14,943 bases of DNA, taken from JBFKOL01 sp041628815 (lineage in GTDB: Bacteria > Bacteroidota > Bacteroidia > Chitinophagales > Saprospiraceae). The position numbers and the translations under genes were made by a program. The notes under the pieces were generated by a model. It made no database searches. It was given only the letters and a program-made list of their open reading frames with translations, and had not been told where the DNA came from. This document shows positions 1-7,883 of the stretch, in pieces (position 1 is the stretch's first letter; the number at the start of each line of letters is the position of its first letter). Where the stretch lies: the NCBI GenBank assembly GCA_041628815.1, contig JBFKOL010000075.1, positions 1 through 14,943 of the forward strand, given 5' to 3'.

Positions 1-1017
1 GGTTGCCATAGGGCCGAGGGCATTTAGCCTGCCCAGACAGGAGAATACGATCAAAGCGTCGGCGTCATTTGAAGCACCTCTCTTTATGGTTTCGGCCTCA
101 TTCAAAACGGACTCTACAATGTTAAAATCCGGTGGCATGGTAAATTGCAACTTCCCTCCTGCAGGGATGGGAAAGTCCAACATGATGGCATTCTTTTTCT
201 TGTCGACGAACATGGGTGTGCGCAATGCAGGGTCAATGCCATCAAGGCAAAGAAAAGGATGAAAAATCGAGATGTCGTCCACGAAGGATTTACTGTTTTC
301 TTCATTTACTTCGATGGATTCTCCGAGATATCGTAAATACATTTCCAAGGCCGGCTGATCATCGATGGCATAGAGCCAGCCTTCCTCGCATCTGGTGACT
401 GTTTTGACATTTCCCAGCGGCTTCCATCCGGAAATGGCGATGCCGCGTAAATCAATTCTGTCTTTGTTTAATGCGAGCAGGACAAATCCATCGTCTGTCG
501 ATTGTGAACCGGCAAAGACCCATGAGGGAATGAGTTGTCCATCCGCCCCGGCCATTCCGCCGAAAATGTCGGTTTCACCATTGGTGTATTTTTCGAGGCC
601 TTGTACCAATTTGGCCCCTTCAAATAGTTCTCCTTTTTCATTCAGACAGGTGGTCATGGCGATGTAACCCGGATTGTCAAATTGTCTATTGGCGATGCTT
701 GCAACTTCCCGGACTACTTCTTCTATTTCTTTACCTGAGGTTTTCCTGAAGATAATGGTGTAATCATCTTTGTGTATATCGATTAGTAGAATGACCGTTT
801 CGCCTTGACTCTGATGGCCGTCGATGAATTCTCCGGAAGAGGTGGCACCAACTACGTCGATACCTTGTTCTGTCAGCAAGGTGCTTATTGCTTTTCTGTC
901 CTGATATATGGAGGTGAATATTAATGCCAGTGTTGGTGTGAATCCGTCGGAGATGTTTTTGGGGAGGACCTCTTTGAGCTCTTCTATTGATTTTACATGG
1001 ATGGATTTTGCTTGCAT
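1..1017 (-). CDS. FIST-domain sensor protein, 3' end outside window (partial)
   Basis: I translated this frame directly. It opens with ATG at 1017 (MQAKSIHVKSIEELKEVLP) and stays open for 339 codons to the left edge, so the C-terminus is missing. Residues about 27-195 look like a FIST_N domain: a strand near TLALIFTS, then VVGATSSGEF at 55-64, and the glycine-rich FGGMAGADG at 152-160. Residues about 205-339 look like FIST_C, beginning at CEEGWLYAIDDQPALEMY and including ALIVFSCLGR at 321-330. FIST domains are predicted intracellular sensors of small ligands, possibly amino acids, and are often fused to or encoded beside histidine kinases and other signalling outputs. No signal peptide or membrane segment is visible, so a cytoplasmic location is likely. 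It lies 188 bp downstream of kinase 1 on the same strand, which suggests a shared signalling role. The missing C-terminus could carry a kinase domain; that cannot be seen here. No Shine-Dalgarno motif precedes the start, which is usual in Bacteroidota. The family assignment comes from sequence pattern only. Confidence 0.85.
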   Translation of the reverse strand, partial: MQAKSIHVKSIEELKEVLPKNISDGFTPTLALIFTSIYQDRKAISTLLTEQGIDVVGATSSGEFIDGHQSQGETVILLIDIHKDDYTIIFRKTSGKEIEEVVREVASIANRQFDNPGYIAMTTCLNEKGELFEGAKLVQGLEKYTNGETDIFGGMAGADGQLIPSWVFAGSQSTDDGFVLLALNKDRIDLRGIAISGWKPLGNVKTVTRCEEGWLYAIDDQPALEMYLRYLGESIEVNEENSKSFVDDISIFHPFLCLDGIDPALRTPMFVDKKKNAIMLDFPIPAGGKLQFTMPPDFNIVESVLNEAETIKRGASNDADALIVFSCLGRLNALGPMAT

Positions 1018-1033
1018 AGGAGGTGTTTTTGGT

Positions 1034-1053
1034 CGTCGGGTAAAAACCCAACG
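1034..1053. promoter_or_regulatory. Hairpin just upstream of the FIST gene start
   Basis: On the minus strand, arms CGTTGGGT and ACCCGACG flank a TTTT loop. The RNA would form an 8-bp stem with one G-U pair. It ends 16 bases before the FIST start codon and begins 25 bases after the first base of the nearest 29-bp repeat unit. This matches the position of the palindrome upstream of kinase 1. It could be a leader structure, a protein-binding site or a REP-like element. No U-tract follows, so a standard terminator is less likely. Confidence 0.5.
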
Positions 1054-1140
1054 GTAATATTGGTCGAAGCTGCGCTTCTTCATTTCAGCTAATCGAAGCT
1101 ACGCTTCTTTCTCTGGTATATAGTATTGCAGCTTTGATTC
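1050..1140 (-). repeat. 29-bp intergenic repeat units upstream of FIST gene
   Basis: Read on the minus strand, two 29-bp units start with GAAGCGTAGCTTCGA (1107 to 1079) and GAAGCGCAGCTTCGA (1078 to 1050). A degenerate 33-bp unit starting GAATCAAAGCTGC precedes them (1140 to 1108). The core GAAGCRNAGCTKCG is partly palindromic (GAAGC...GCTTC). The same unit, with the same 29-bp period and orientation, occurs upstream of kinase 1. The rest of the 188-bp spacer (1018-1205) shows no small gene and no promoter I can identify with confidence. Confidence 0.75.
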
Positions 1141-1205
1141 TTTCTTGTGTATTCGTAGTTTATCGGGGCGTTATTACCGATTTTCATTGCAGCTCATTTT
1201 TTCTA

Positions 1206-4200
1206 TTAAGAGGGTTCTTTCAAAGGAAGGGTGACGATGAAGGTAGTCCCCTGTTTTTCTTTGGTTTCGAGTTTCATATCGCCGCCATGCGCTTTTACGA
1301 TGTCGTAGCTGATGGAAAGTCCCAACCCCGTGCCTGATCCGGTAGGTTTGGTGGTAAAGAAGGGCTGGAATATTTTGTCTTTTATCGCATCAGGTATTCC
1401 CGTTCCATTATCGGCGACTGCAATTTCCATCGCTCCATTTTCCAGTTTCGTGCTTACGCTGACCAAAGGTTTGAATTCTTCTGATCCATTTTTCTTGCGT
1501 TTTTCGTCCACCGCATGGAATGCATTGGTAATCAGGTTCAGCAGCACGCGGCCGATGTCCTGTTGTGCAATTTCGATTTTAGGTATGTTTTTGTCAAAAT
1601 GCATTTTCATATCGGCATTGAAAGATTTGTCCTTTGCCCGCAACCCATGGTAGGCAAGGCGCAGGTATTCATCGCAGAGCACATTGATATCTGTCAATTC
1701 TCTCTCACCACTGCTGCCGCGACTGTGCATAAGCATACCTTTGACGATGCCATCTGCACGCTTTCCATGCTCCATGATTTTAAGCAGGTTTTGTTTCAGA
1801 TCGTCGACGATCGCCATGGCTTCTTCCTGATCACCTTTTTGTATTTCTTCTACCATTTCGTCGAGCAGTTCGGTGCTGACTTCGGAAAAATTGTTTACGA
1901 AATTCAAGGGGTTTTTGATCTCGTGCGCGATCCCTGCGGTAAGTTCTCCCAGTGACGCCATTTTCTCAGCCTGGATCAGTTGATTTTGGGTTGTACGCAG
2001 GTCGCTGAGGGTTTTTTCCAAACGTTGTTTTTCTTGTTCGAGTTTTACGGATTGTTCTTCTTTGGTTTGGAGGTCGAGGAAGCGGGTATAGGTCTGCTCG
2101 AAAACATTCCCGAAGCGTTTAAATATGTCATGTGCGGTGGGCACCTCTTCATAGGTAATGAAAAGCAAGAACCCATGGGAGAATCTTACGAGGTGATTGA
2201 ATTGGCGGGTCGGCAAATCCAGCCCTGCCTTTTCCAATTGTTCGAATGTGCCTTTGAGTTCGGGCAAGGATTTCATATAATCGTAGTGCGCCACGAGATC
2301 ATCATCTTCCTGACCGTACACAAAAAAAGCTTCTTTTCTAACTACGATGGCTTGGTACCAGGGGATAAAACTTTCATGCTCGGTCAATGGCAGTTTAAAG
2401 GGTTTTTGGAGTTGACCTTCACTACTGACGATGCAAGCGCATGACTTTTTGTCCTCAGAAAGTATGTTGTATCCAGCGCTCCAAGCCGGGATTCCTAATT
2501 TTTGAACTTCTAAGAACAACAGATTGGCTGCTTCAGGAAGCTCATCACTATGCTGCATGGCCATGGTTCGGTTCCGTACTTTTTCGAGTGAAAGCTCGAT
2601 TTGTGCTTCCCGATGCTGACGCTCGGTTGATTTCAAATCCTCGAACCGCTTATAGGCAAAATCGAACACTGCCGCAAAACGGATCAATGTTTCGATGGAA
2701 TCTTCCGGGGGATCTGTTACTTTTCCCGGTAGACTAAAGCCAATTTCGCCATTCGAAGTACGGGCGATGACGAAAGTGAGACCGTCCATGTGCTTAATAT
2801 CTTCCTGTGTAATTGCTTTGGGATCCGCTTGCTCATAACGACCATACGTGATCATTTTATCTATGTAATTCCAAGCTTCGTTTGCATCCAGTGCCAAGAC
2901 AAAAGCAGGTTCTTTGCCTTTCTCCCATGCTGCCAAACTTGGGATTGCGTCGTGAACAAACTTAGGCACCGTGATGATCATGCCGATGCGGCTACCGTCT
3001 TCCGAAGTCATTGACATTTCATATTGATCTGGCAGCCAGCGCATATGCCAGAAAGAGTCTGCTTCATGTCCCAGCGTAAGAAACTCTTTACGCATAGACA
3101 CGACAATGTCGAACAGGTCCGTTGATTCCTGCATGGCCGTGACCTGTGCCCTGATCCGTTCGAGTGAAAGCTCTATCTGTGCCTCTCTTGCCTGGACCTC
3201 GGCTCTCTGCAAGTCTTCAAAACGTCGATATGCAAGGTCAAAAGTATCCGCAAAGCGCTTGAGGGTCTTCAGGTCTTCTTCGGGCGGATCGGGTACCATA
3301 CCGGGAAGACTGTAGCCAATTTCGCCGTGCAGCGTGCGGGCCATGACATAAGTGAGGCCTCCAATATGGCGAATATCGTCTTCCGTCGGCATATTGGGGT
3401 CTACGCGTTTGAAATCACCCCATTCAACCATTTTGTGGATATAGTCCAGCGTGGCTTCGACATCCATGACGTGCACCACGGTTGGATCGTCACTTTTTTC
3501 CCACGCTGCGAGGTTCGGTATTTCACCATGTATCTTCCGGGGAAGTTCCATTACCATCCCGATGCGTGCACCATCTCCCGATGTCATGGCTTTCAGATAT
3601 TTATCGGGATCCCATTTCATATGCCAGAAATAATGTGCCTCGTGCCCAAGCGATACGAACTCGGAGCGCATCCTGACGACGATGTCAAGCAGTTCTTCCG
3701 ACTTCTTCATGGCTGCGACCATGGCGCGAATGCGCTCAAGGGAGAGCTCGATTTGTGTTTCCCGTGCCCGGGCTTCCGCTTTTTTAAGGTCCATGAAGCG
3801 TACGTAAGCCTGTTCAAAAACCCGTGCGAACCGCTTTAATATATCAATGTCTTCTCCTTCCGGAACCACCCCGGTATGAGAAGGAATAAGGATGGCTGCA
3901 TTTTCCGTCCAGGCAAAAGAAAGCGAGTGTTTGTCGTTTTGGAACACCCATTCTTTGAACTCTTCGGGCATGTAGCGGTAATCAGAATTTTCAAAAGCAT
4001 AAGCCCAAAACGTATTTTTTTCTTCCACCGAAAAGGACTTTGAAAAATATTCATCACCACTAAGCCTGGAATCCCAGGCAGCACGAAAAATGGGGTGTTC
4101 AAAATAGGGGAGCAGGAATCTACCTGAAAAGGTAAAATCCGGCGATGAGATCCAGTGCAGAACATCCTTGGAGTCAGGAAAATAAGTGCAAAGCACCACG

Positions 4201-7200
4201 CCATTGGCATCCAGTACCACACCAAGTTCAGTGAGCTTTTCGACAACGAGCACGACCACTTCTTCGAGTTCTTCGGCTTTGTGCATAGACATGGTCCGGC
4301 TCCGGACTTTCTCGAGGGCGGCTTCTATTTGTGCCTCTCTCGCCTGGTCCTCAGCTTTTTTTAAGTCGAGGAACCGTGTATAGGTTCTTTCAAACTCATT
4401 GGCAAAACGCCGGAGCACTTCCCGCTCGGTCTCGTCGAGTGGCCGGCGGATGTTGATGCCGAAGCAGCCGTATTTCATGTAAGCCTCGGCGTAGTAAAGT
4501 CCTTCCGGGAAGTTTTTGGCTTTCAGGTGATTGGCTTGCCCGACCAGTTCCGACCAGGTGGAAAAGAATTCCTTGACCTCCTCAGGTTGGATGCGCATGA
4601 CGAACACGTCTTCGTCGCTTGCCCACATTTCAAAACAGGCAGCTGTATAGGGCTCTGTTTTGTCAAGCGGATAGGTGATGGCTTTGTTGTGTGAGTTTGC
4701 GGTCGCGCTGTAGTCTGTTTTGTCACCGGGCATGTTTTCCGACCAGGTGGCCCAGAACATGTGCGTCCCGTTGGCCTCATCGGGCAGCCAGACGTATGAA
4801 AATTCCGATGGCAGTCCGAGCAATAACAATTGCTCGTGGAAAACCTTGGAGGTTGCATTCAGCTCTTGGGAATGCTGCATCATCATGCTCTGTGCGCGGG
4901 TGCGTTCGAGGGCCGCTTCAATCTGCGCTTCCCGGGACTGCATTTCTGCTTTTTGCAGGTCGAGAAAGCGCGTATACGTTTGTTCAAATACCTTGGAAAA
5001 CCGCTTGAATATTTCATGACTTTCCGGTACAGGTTCAAAGGTGATGAAAAGCAGATAACCATATTTGTTGAAGGCGACGTGATCGATTTGTGACGTCGGA
5101 AAAGAGAGGCCATTCTCTTTCATTTTAAGCAGTTGTTCGCCGACACCTGGAAGGCTACAGAGGTATTCATAATGGGCCGGGCATTCTTCTTCCGCGATTT
5201 CATAGACGAATAGCGTTTCGCCGCGCTGGCCTGCTTCGTGGTACCGGAGAAAAATGCCTTCCCTGGGCGTTCGGTATTTAGGGAAGACGTCCTGGCCATT
5301 GCTGCCCCATTCCATCGAGCCTGTTTCGTCTTCATAGATATTGAAAGCACAAAACCAGGTGTCTATGCCCAGTTTTTGGACCTGTTGGACGAGTTCGAGA
5401 GAAAGGTCAGCCAACTCTTCACTTTTGCGCATGGCCATACTTTGGGACCTGACCCTTTCCAGGGAAGCTTCGACCTGTGCTTCCCTTGCCTGGGCTTCCG
5501 CTTTTTGGAGGTCCAGGAAACGGGTGTAGGTAAGATCAAAAGCGGCTGCAAACCGAATAAAAATTTCTTCTTTGGCACATGGCTCCCGTGTAATGATGCA
5601 CAGGTATCCTTTGGAGAAATAGGCACAATGCAATTTCTGCCATTCAGGTTTTTCAAAGCCCGCCGCTTCCATGTCATCAAAGATTTTTTTGGCCACAGGT
5701 ATGTTCATTAACCAGTCGTAGTGTTCCTGTAGTGCTTTACCTTCTATCTGTTCGGTATGATACGTTTCCCCATTGAGCCAAGCCTGGTACATATTTTGGT
5801 GAGTGACATCTCCCACATTGGGTAGATAAAATGAGGGAATAAAGCCTCCTTCGGTTGTCAGCCACCATTCATCTTCAGCGCGGTCTTTTTCACACAATAC
5901 AAAACCGCATGTCCAGAGATTGGAGACCAGCTTATTGAGTTCAGCAAATAACACCGTGGCGACTTCCCCTAATTCTGCGCTACCATGCATGGCCATGGTT
6001 CTGGCACGAACTCTTTCCAGGGCGAGCTGAATCTGTGCCTCTCGTGCTTGTGCTTCCGCTTTTTTCAGGTCAATGAAACGGGTATAGGCATGTTCAAAGA
6101 CATTGGAAAATCTCCTCAAGATGGATCGGGTTAATTCCTGAGGTTTTTCTGATGTTGTCATGACCAGGGAGCCGCCTTTGAAATCGGCAAGAGACCAATA
6201 TGATCTCTGATCATCTTTCTTTAGCCCTCCTATCGTCTTTGCTACGACATTATGAATATCTGGCGCATACGTCTTCAGCATTTGCAAAAACTCCTGGAGT
6301 TTTTCAGCCTCGTTTACGATCACATAGTCTTTTTCAGAGGAGTAGTAAGATGCCACCAGTTCTTCAATAACCTCATATCCTTTTTTTGGGAATTGCGCCT
6401 GGGTTAATACAAGGTTTGACTTACTGTGAGGGGATTGAAGCGCGGCCCATGAAACGATGTGGTCTACTGATTCTTCGTAGAAGTGAATGGCGCAAGTTTC
6501 CAATCCTTCCTGACCAAGTTCAACGAGTTGACTCCTAAGTTCTTTGGCCACTTCAATCAGTTCTTGTGAGGAGTGCATTGCCATTGCGCGAGCCCTTACT
6601 CTTTCAAGTGCCAGTTGGATCTGTGCCTCCCGTGCTTGGGCCTCTGCCTTTTTGAGGTCGAGGAAGCGTGTGTAGGTTTGTTCGAAGACCTTTCCAAAGC
6701 GTTCGAAGATATTTTGGAATTCAGGGCGAGGCTCCCGTGTGATGAACAACAGGTATCCGTGTGCAAAGGTGGCGATGTTGTGTACCTGCCTTTCGGGTAT
6801 TTGTATACCGGCCGCCTCTGCATCCTTAAATGACTCATCGAGCGGTGGGAAAGAGCGAAGAAACCGGTAGTGCTTTTCCATCGCTTTGCCTTTGAAGTCG
6901 TGTACCAAAAATGCTTCGCCCTTTTTCCAGGCGCCGTATATTTTTTTGTGTTGGGGATAGGTATGGATGGGCAGCTCAAACGGGGGCTGGATGGTGCTGG
7001 TGGCATTGCTCATCCACGATATCAGGTTTTCATGGGTATCATCCCATATGTTAAAGCCACTTGCAAATGTCTCTATGCCGAGATGTTCGATTTGTTCGAA
7101 AAGAAGTACGGCTACTTCTGCGAGCTCGTTACTTTGCTGCATGGCCATAGTCCGGGTTCTGACTTTTTCCAGGGCTGTTTCGATTTCGAGTTCGCGATTT

Positions 7201-7703
7201 TGAATCAATAGCGTCTCGGTCTGCTTGTCCACCTGGGTCTGGAGTTCTAGGGCTTTTTGTTTCCACTCGCGGAGGTGCCAGGTGTCTTCTTCGTCTCCCG
7301 ATTCGGCGGGTATGGATCCATGCCAATGTTTGAATATCCAGCGCTCATCTTCCCACGCCCAGATCGTGCTGAATCGCAAATCCAGCTTCACCACGTCATC
7401 CGGGAGGGTGAACTCAAACAAGATTTCTTCTACGACGATGGCGGCATTCCCGTCTCCGATAACAGACTCGAGCACAGGTGTATAAGAGATGTTAGTGGAT
7501 ATTCCTTCGGTTTCCCTGCGCTGTTTGAGGACGAGTTCGCGCATTCCTTCGAAAGAGTGGATTTTCTCATTGTGGGCGGTGCCGTAGCCCATGACATTTT
7601 TGTCCACGATATCAGCCAATTCCTCCAGAGGACCATCTTCCATGCTGATGTGCATGAGTTTTCTGTAGGACTTGCGGAGGAGAGTGCGTTTATCGTGTTT
7701 CAT
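1206..7703 (-). CDS. Giant soluble sensor histidine kinase with nine tandem sensor modules (kinase 1)
   Basis: This 2165-residue protein starts at ATG 7703 (MKHDKRTLLRKSYRK) and ends at TAA 1208-1206. Residues about 20-135 resemble an NTF2/SnoaL-like domain, with alternating strands ending in RWIFKHWHGSIP. A short coiled coil follows (about 140-178), then nine modules of 184-198 residues (about 178-1878), each opening with a helix like LERVRARTMAMH and closing with F..VFEQTYTRFLDL. Another coiled coil (about 1880-1911) leads into the kinase core. There the H-box GELTAGIAHEIKNPLNF puts the predicted phosphorylated histidine at 1927, the N-box NLITNAF has Asn2060, the G1 box DNGTGIP has Asp2098, and FQPFFTTKPTGSGTGLGLS forms the F and G2 boxes. 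By family knowledge it should autophosphorylate from ATP and donate to a response regulator. There is no membrane segment, receiver or output domain, so the partner must be encoded elsewhere. It is far longer than typical histidine kinases (about 400-1000 residues). The kinase assignment is very secure; what the modules sense is unknown. A GAF-like fold is my guess. Confidence 0.95.
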   Translation of the reverse strand: MKHDKRTLLRKSYRKLMHISMEDGPLEELADIVDKNVMGYGTAHNEKIHSFEGMRELVLKQRRETEGISTNISYTPVLESVIGDGNAAIVVEEILFEFTLPDDVVKLDLRFSTIWAWEDERWIFKHWHGSIPAESGDEEDTWHLREWKQKALELQTQVDKQTETLLIQNRELEIETALEKVRTRTMAMQQSNELAEVAVLLFEQIEHLGIETFASGFNIWDDTHENLISWMSNATSTIQPPFELPIHTYPQHKKIYGAWKKGEAFLVHDFKGKAMEKHYRFLRSFPPLDESFKDAEAAGIQIPERQVHNIATFAHGYLLFITREPRPEFQNIFERFGKVFEQTYTRFLDLKKAEAQAREAQIQLALERVRARAMAMHSSQELIEVAKELRSQLVELGQEGLETCAIHFYEESVDHIVSWAALQSPHSKSNLVLTQAQFPKKGYEVIEELVASYYSSEKDYVIVNEAEKLQEFLQMLKTYAPDIHNVVAKTIGGLKKDDQRSYWSLADFKGGSLVMTTSEKPQELTRSILRRFSNVFEHAYTRFIDLKKAEAQAREAQIQLALERVRARTMAMHGSAELGEVATVLFAELNKLVSNLWTCGFVLCEKDRAEDEWWLTTEGGFIPSFYLPNVGDVTHQNMYQAWLNGETYHTEQIEGKALQEHYDWLMNIPVAKKIFDDMEAAGFEKPEWQKLHCAYFSKGYLCIITREPCAKEEIFIRFAAAFDLTYTRFLDLQKAEAQAREAQVEASLERVRSQSMAMRKSEELADLSLELVQQVQKLGIDTWFCAFNIYEDETGSMEWGSNGQDVFPKYRTPREGIFLRYHEAGQRGETLFVYEIAEEECPAHYEYLCSLPGVGEQLLKMKENGLSFPTSQIDHVAFNKYGYLLFITFEPVPESHEIFKRFSKVFEQTYTRFLDLQKAEMQSREAQIEAALERTRAQSMMMQHSQELNATSKVFHEQLLLLGLPSEFSYVWLPDEANGTHMFWATWSENMPGDKTDYSATANSHNKAITYPLDKTEPYTAACFEMWASDEDVFVMRIQPEEVKEFFSTWSELVGQANHLKAKNFPEGLYYAEAYMKYGCFGINIRRPLDETEREVLRRFANEFERTYTRFLDLKKAEDQAREAQIEAALEKVRSRTMSMHKAEELEEVVVLVVEKLTELGVVLDANGVVLCTYFPDSKDVLHWISSPDFTFSGRFLLPYFEHPIFRAAWDSRLSGDEYFSKSFSVEEKNTFWAYAFENSDYRYMPEEFKEWVFQNDKHSLSFAWTENAAILIPSHTGVVPEGEDIDILKRFARVFEQAYVRFMDLKKAEARARETQIELSLERIRAMVAAMKKSEELLDIVVRMRSEFVSLGHEAHYFWHMKWDPDKYLKAMTSGDGARIGMVMELPRKIHGEIPNLAAWEKSDDPTVVHVMDVEATLDYIHKMVEWGDFKRVDPNMPTEDDIRHIGGLTYVMARTLHGEIGYSLPGMVPDPPEEDLKTLKRFADTFDLAYRRFEDLQRAEVQAREAQIELSLERIRAQVTAMQESTDLFDIVVSMRKEFLTLGHEADSFWHMRWLPDQYEMSMTSEDGSRIGMIITVPKFVHDAIPSLAAWEKGKEPAFVLALDANEAWNYIDKMITYGRYEQADPKAITQEDIKHMDGLTFVIARTSNGEIGFSLPGKVTDPPEDSIETLIRFAAVFDFAYKRFEDLKSTERQHREAQIELSLEKVRNRTMAMQHSDELPEAANLLFLEVQKLGIPAWSAGYNILSEDKKSCACIVSSEGQLQKPFKLPLTEHESFIPWYQAIVVRKEAFFVYGQEDDDLVAHYDYMKSLPELKGTFEQLEKAGLDLPTRQFNHLVRFSHGFLLFITYEEVPTAHDIFKRFGNVFEQTYTRFLDLQTKEEQSVKLEQEKQRLEKTLSDLRTTQNQLIQAEKMASLGELTAGIAHEIKNPLNFVNNFSEVSTELLDEMVEEIQKGDQEEAMAIVDDLKQNLLKIMEHGKRADGIVKGMLMHSRGSSGERELTDINVLCDEYLRLAYHGLRAKDKSFNADMKMHFDKNIPKIEIAQQDIGRVLLNLITNAFHAVDEKRKKNGSEEFKPLVSVSTKLENGAMEIAVADNGTGIPDAIKDKIFQPFFTTKPTGSGTGLGLSISYDIVKAHGGDMKLETKEKQGTTFIVTLPLKEPS
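2070..7172 (-). repeat. Array of nine tandem sensor modules in kinase 1 (A1-A9)
   Basis: The last Met of the MAMH-like motif lies at residues 188, 376, 572, 758, 942, 1140, 1332, 1524 and 1716, giving periods of 188, 196, 186, 184, 198, 192, 192 and 192 residues. Each period holds a helical opener (LERVR.R.MAM..S.EL), a divergent middle, a glycine-aromatic stretch such as FSHGFLLFIT, a closing helix (FERFGKVFEQTYTRFLDL) and a charged linker (KAEAQAREAQIE). Modules A1, A3, A4 and A9 share an H(Y)..(F/Y)L...P....F...E..G...P...H pattern. A7 and A8 are a close pair. A2, A5 and A6 each resemble a module of kinase 2. I recognise no named domain with certainty. Confidence 0.9.
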
Positions 7704-7733
7704 AGGTCTTGCGTGTTTTGGGATGCGGTGGAC

Positions 7734-7755
7734 ACAACGGATTGAAATCCGTTGT
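7734..7755. promoter_or_regulatory. Perfect palindrome upstream of kinase 1
   Basis: Arms ACAACGGATT and AATCCGTTGT form a perfect 10-bp inverted repeat around a 2-base centre; an RNA hairpin would open to about 9 bp with a 4-base loop. It lies 30 bases upstream of the kinase 1 start and overlaps the last five bases of the last 29-bp unit. No T-tract follows on the minus strand, so it is not a clear terminator for kinase 2. It could be an operator, a leader hairpin or a REP-like element. Confidence 0.6.
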
Positions 7756-7837
7756 TAATATATTTCGCAGCTTTGCTTCTCATCATCGCTATTTCGCAGC
7801 TTTGCTTCTCATCATTGCTATTTCGCAGCTGCGCTTC
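7751..7837 (-). repeat. Three tandem 29-bp repeat units upstream of kinase 1
   Basis: Read on the minus strand, three units start with GAAGCGCAGCTGCGAAATAG (7837 to 7809), GAAGCAAAGCTGCGAAATAG (7808 to 7780) and GAAGCAAAGCTGCGAAATAT (7779 to 7751). The first two end with ATGATGA, and the third drifts into ATATTAACAAC and merges with the palindrome. The same family occurs upstream of the FIST gene. The rest of the 180-bp spacer (7704-7883) shows no gene and no identifiable terminator behind kinase 2. Confidence 0.85.
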
Positions 7838-7883
7838 GTAGCTTTTTTTGGTCGCACCATCGCTTTTCTTTACGGGTGTCGGA

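Noticed and set aside
1018..1033. Ribosome binding site from the AGGAGG next to the FIST start
   Set aside because: AGGAGG is on the plus strand; the coding strand reads CCTCCT, so it is not a Shine-Dalgarno sequence for this gene.
764..1051. Minus-strand open frame of 95 codons at the right end of the FIST gene
   Set aside because: It is another frame of the same strand over the FIST coding region. The FIST frame gives a recognisable domain, and this one does not.
7751..7837. CRISPR array
   Set aside because: The 29-bp units are directly adjacent with no spacers, there are only three copies, and no cas gene is present.
7704..7883. Promoter or intrinsic terminator between the kinases
   Set aside because: I found no TAnnTTTG-type Bacteroidota promoter motif and no hairpin followed by a T-tract on the minus strand, so neither is annotated.
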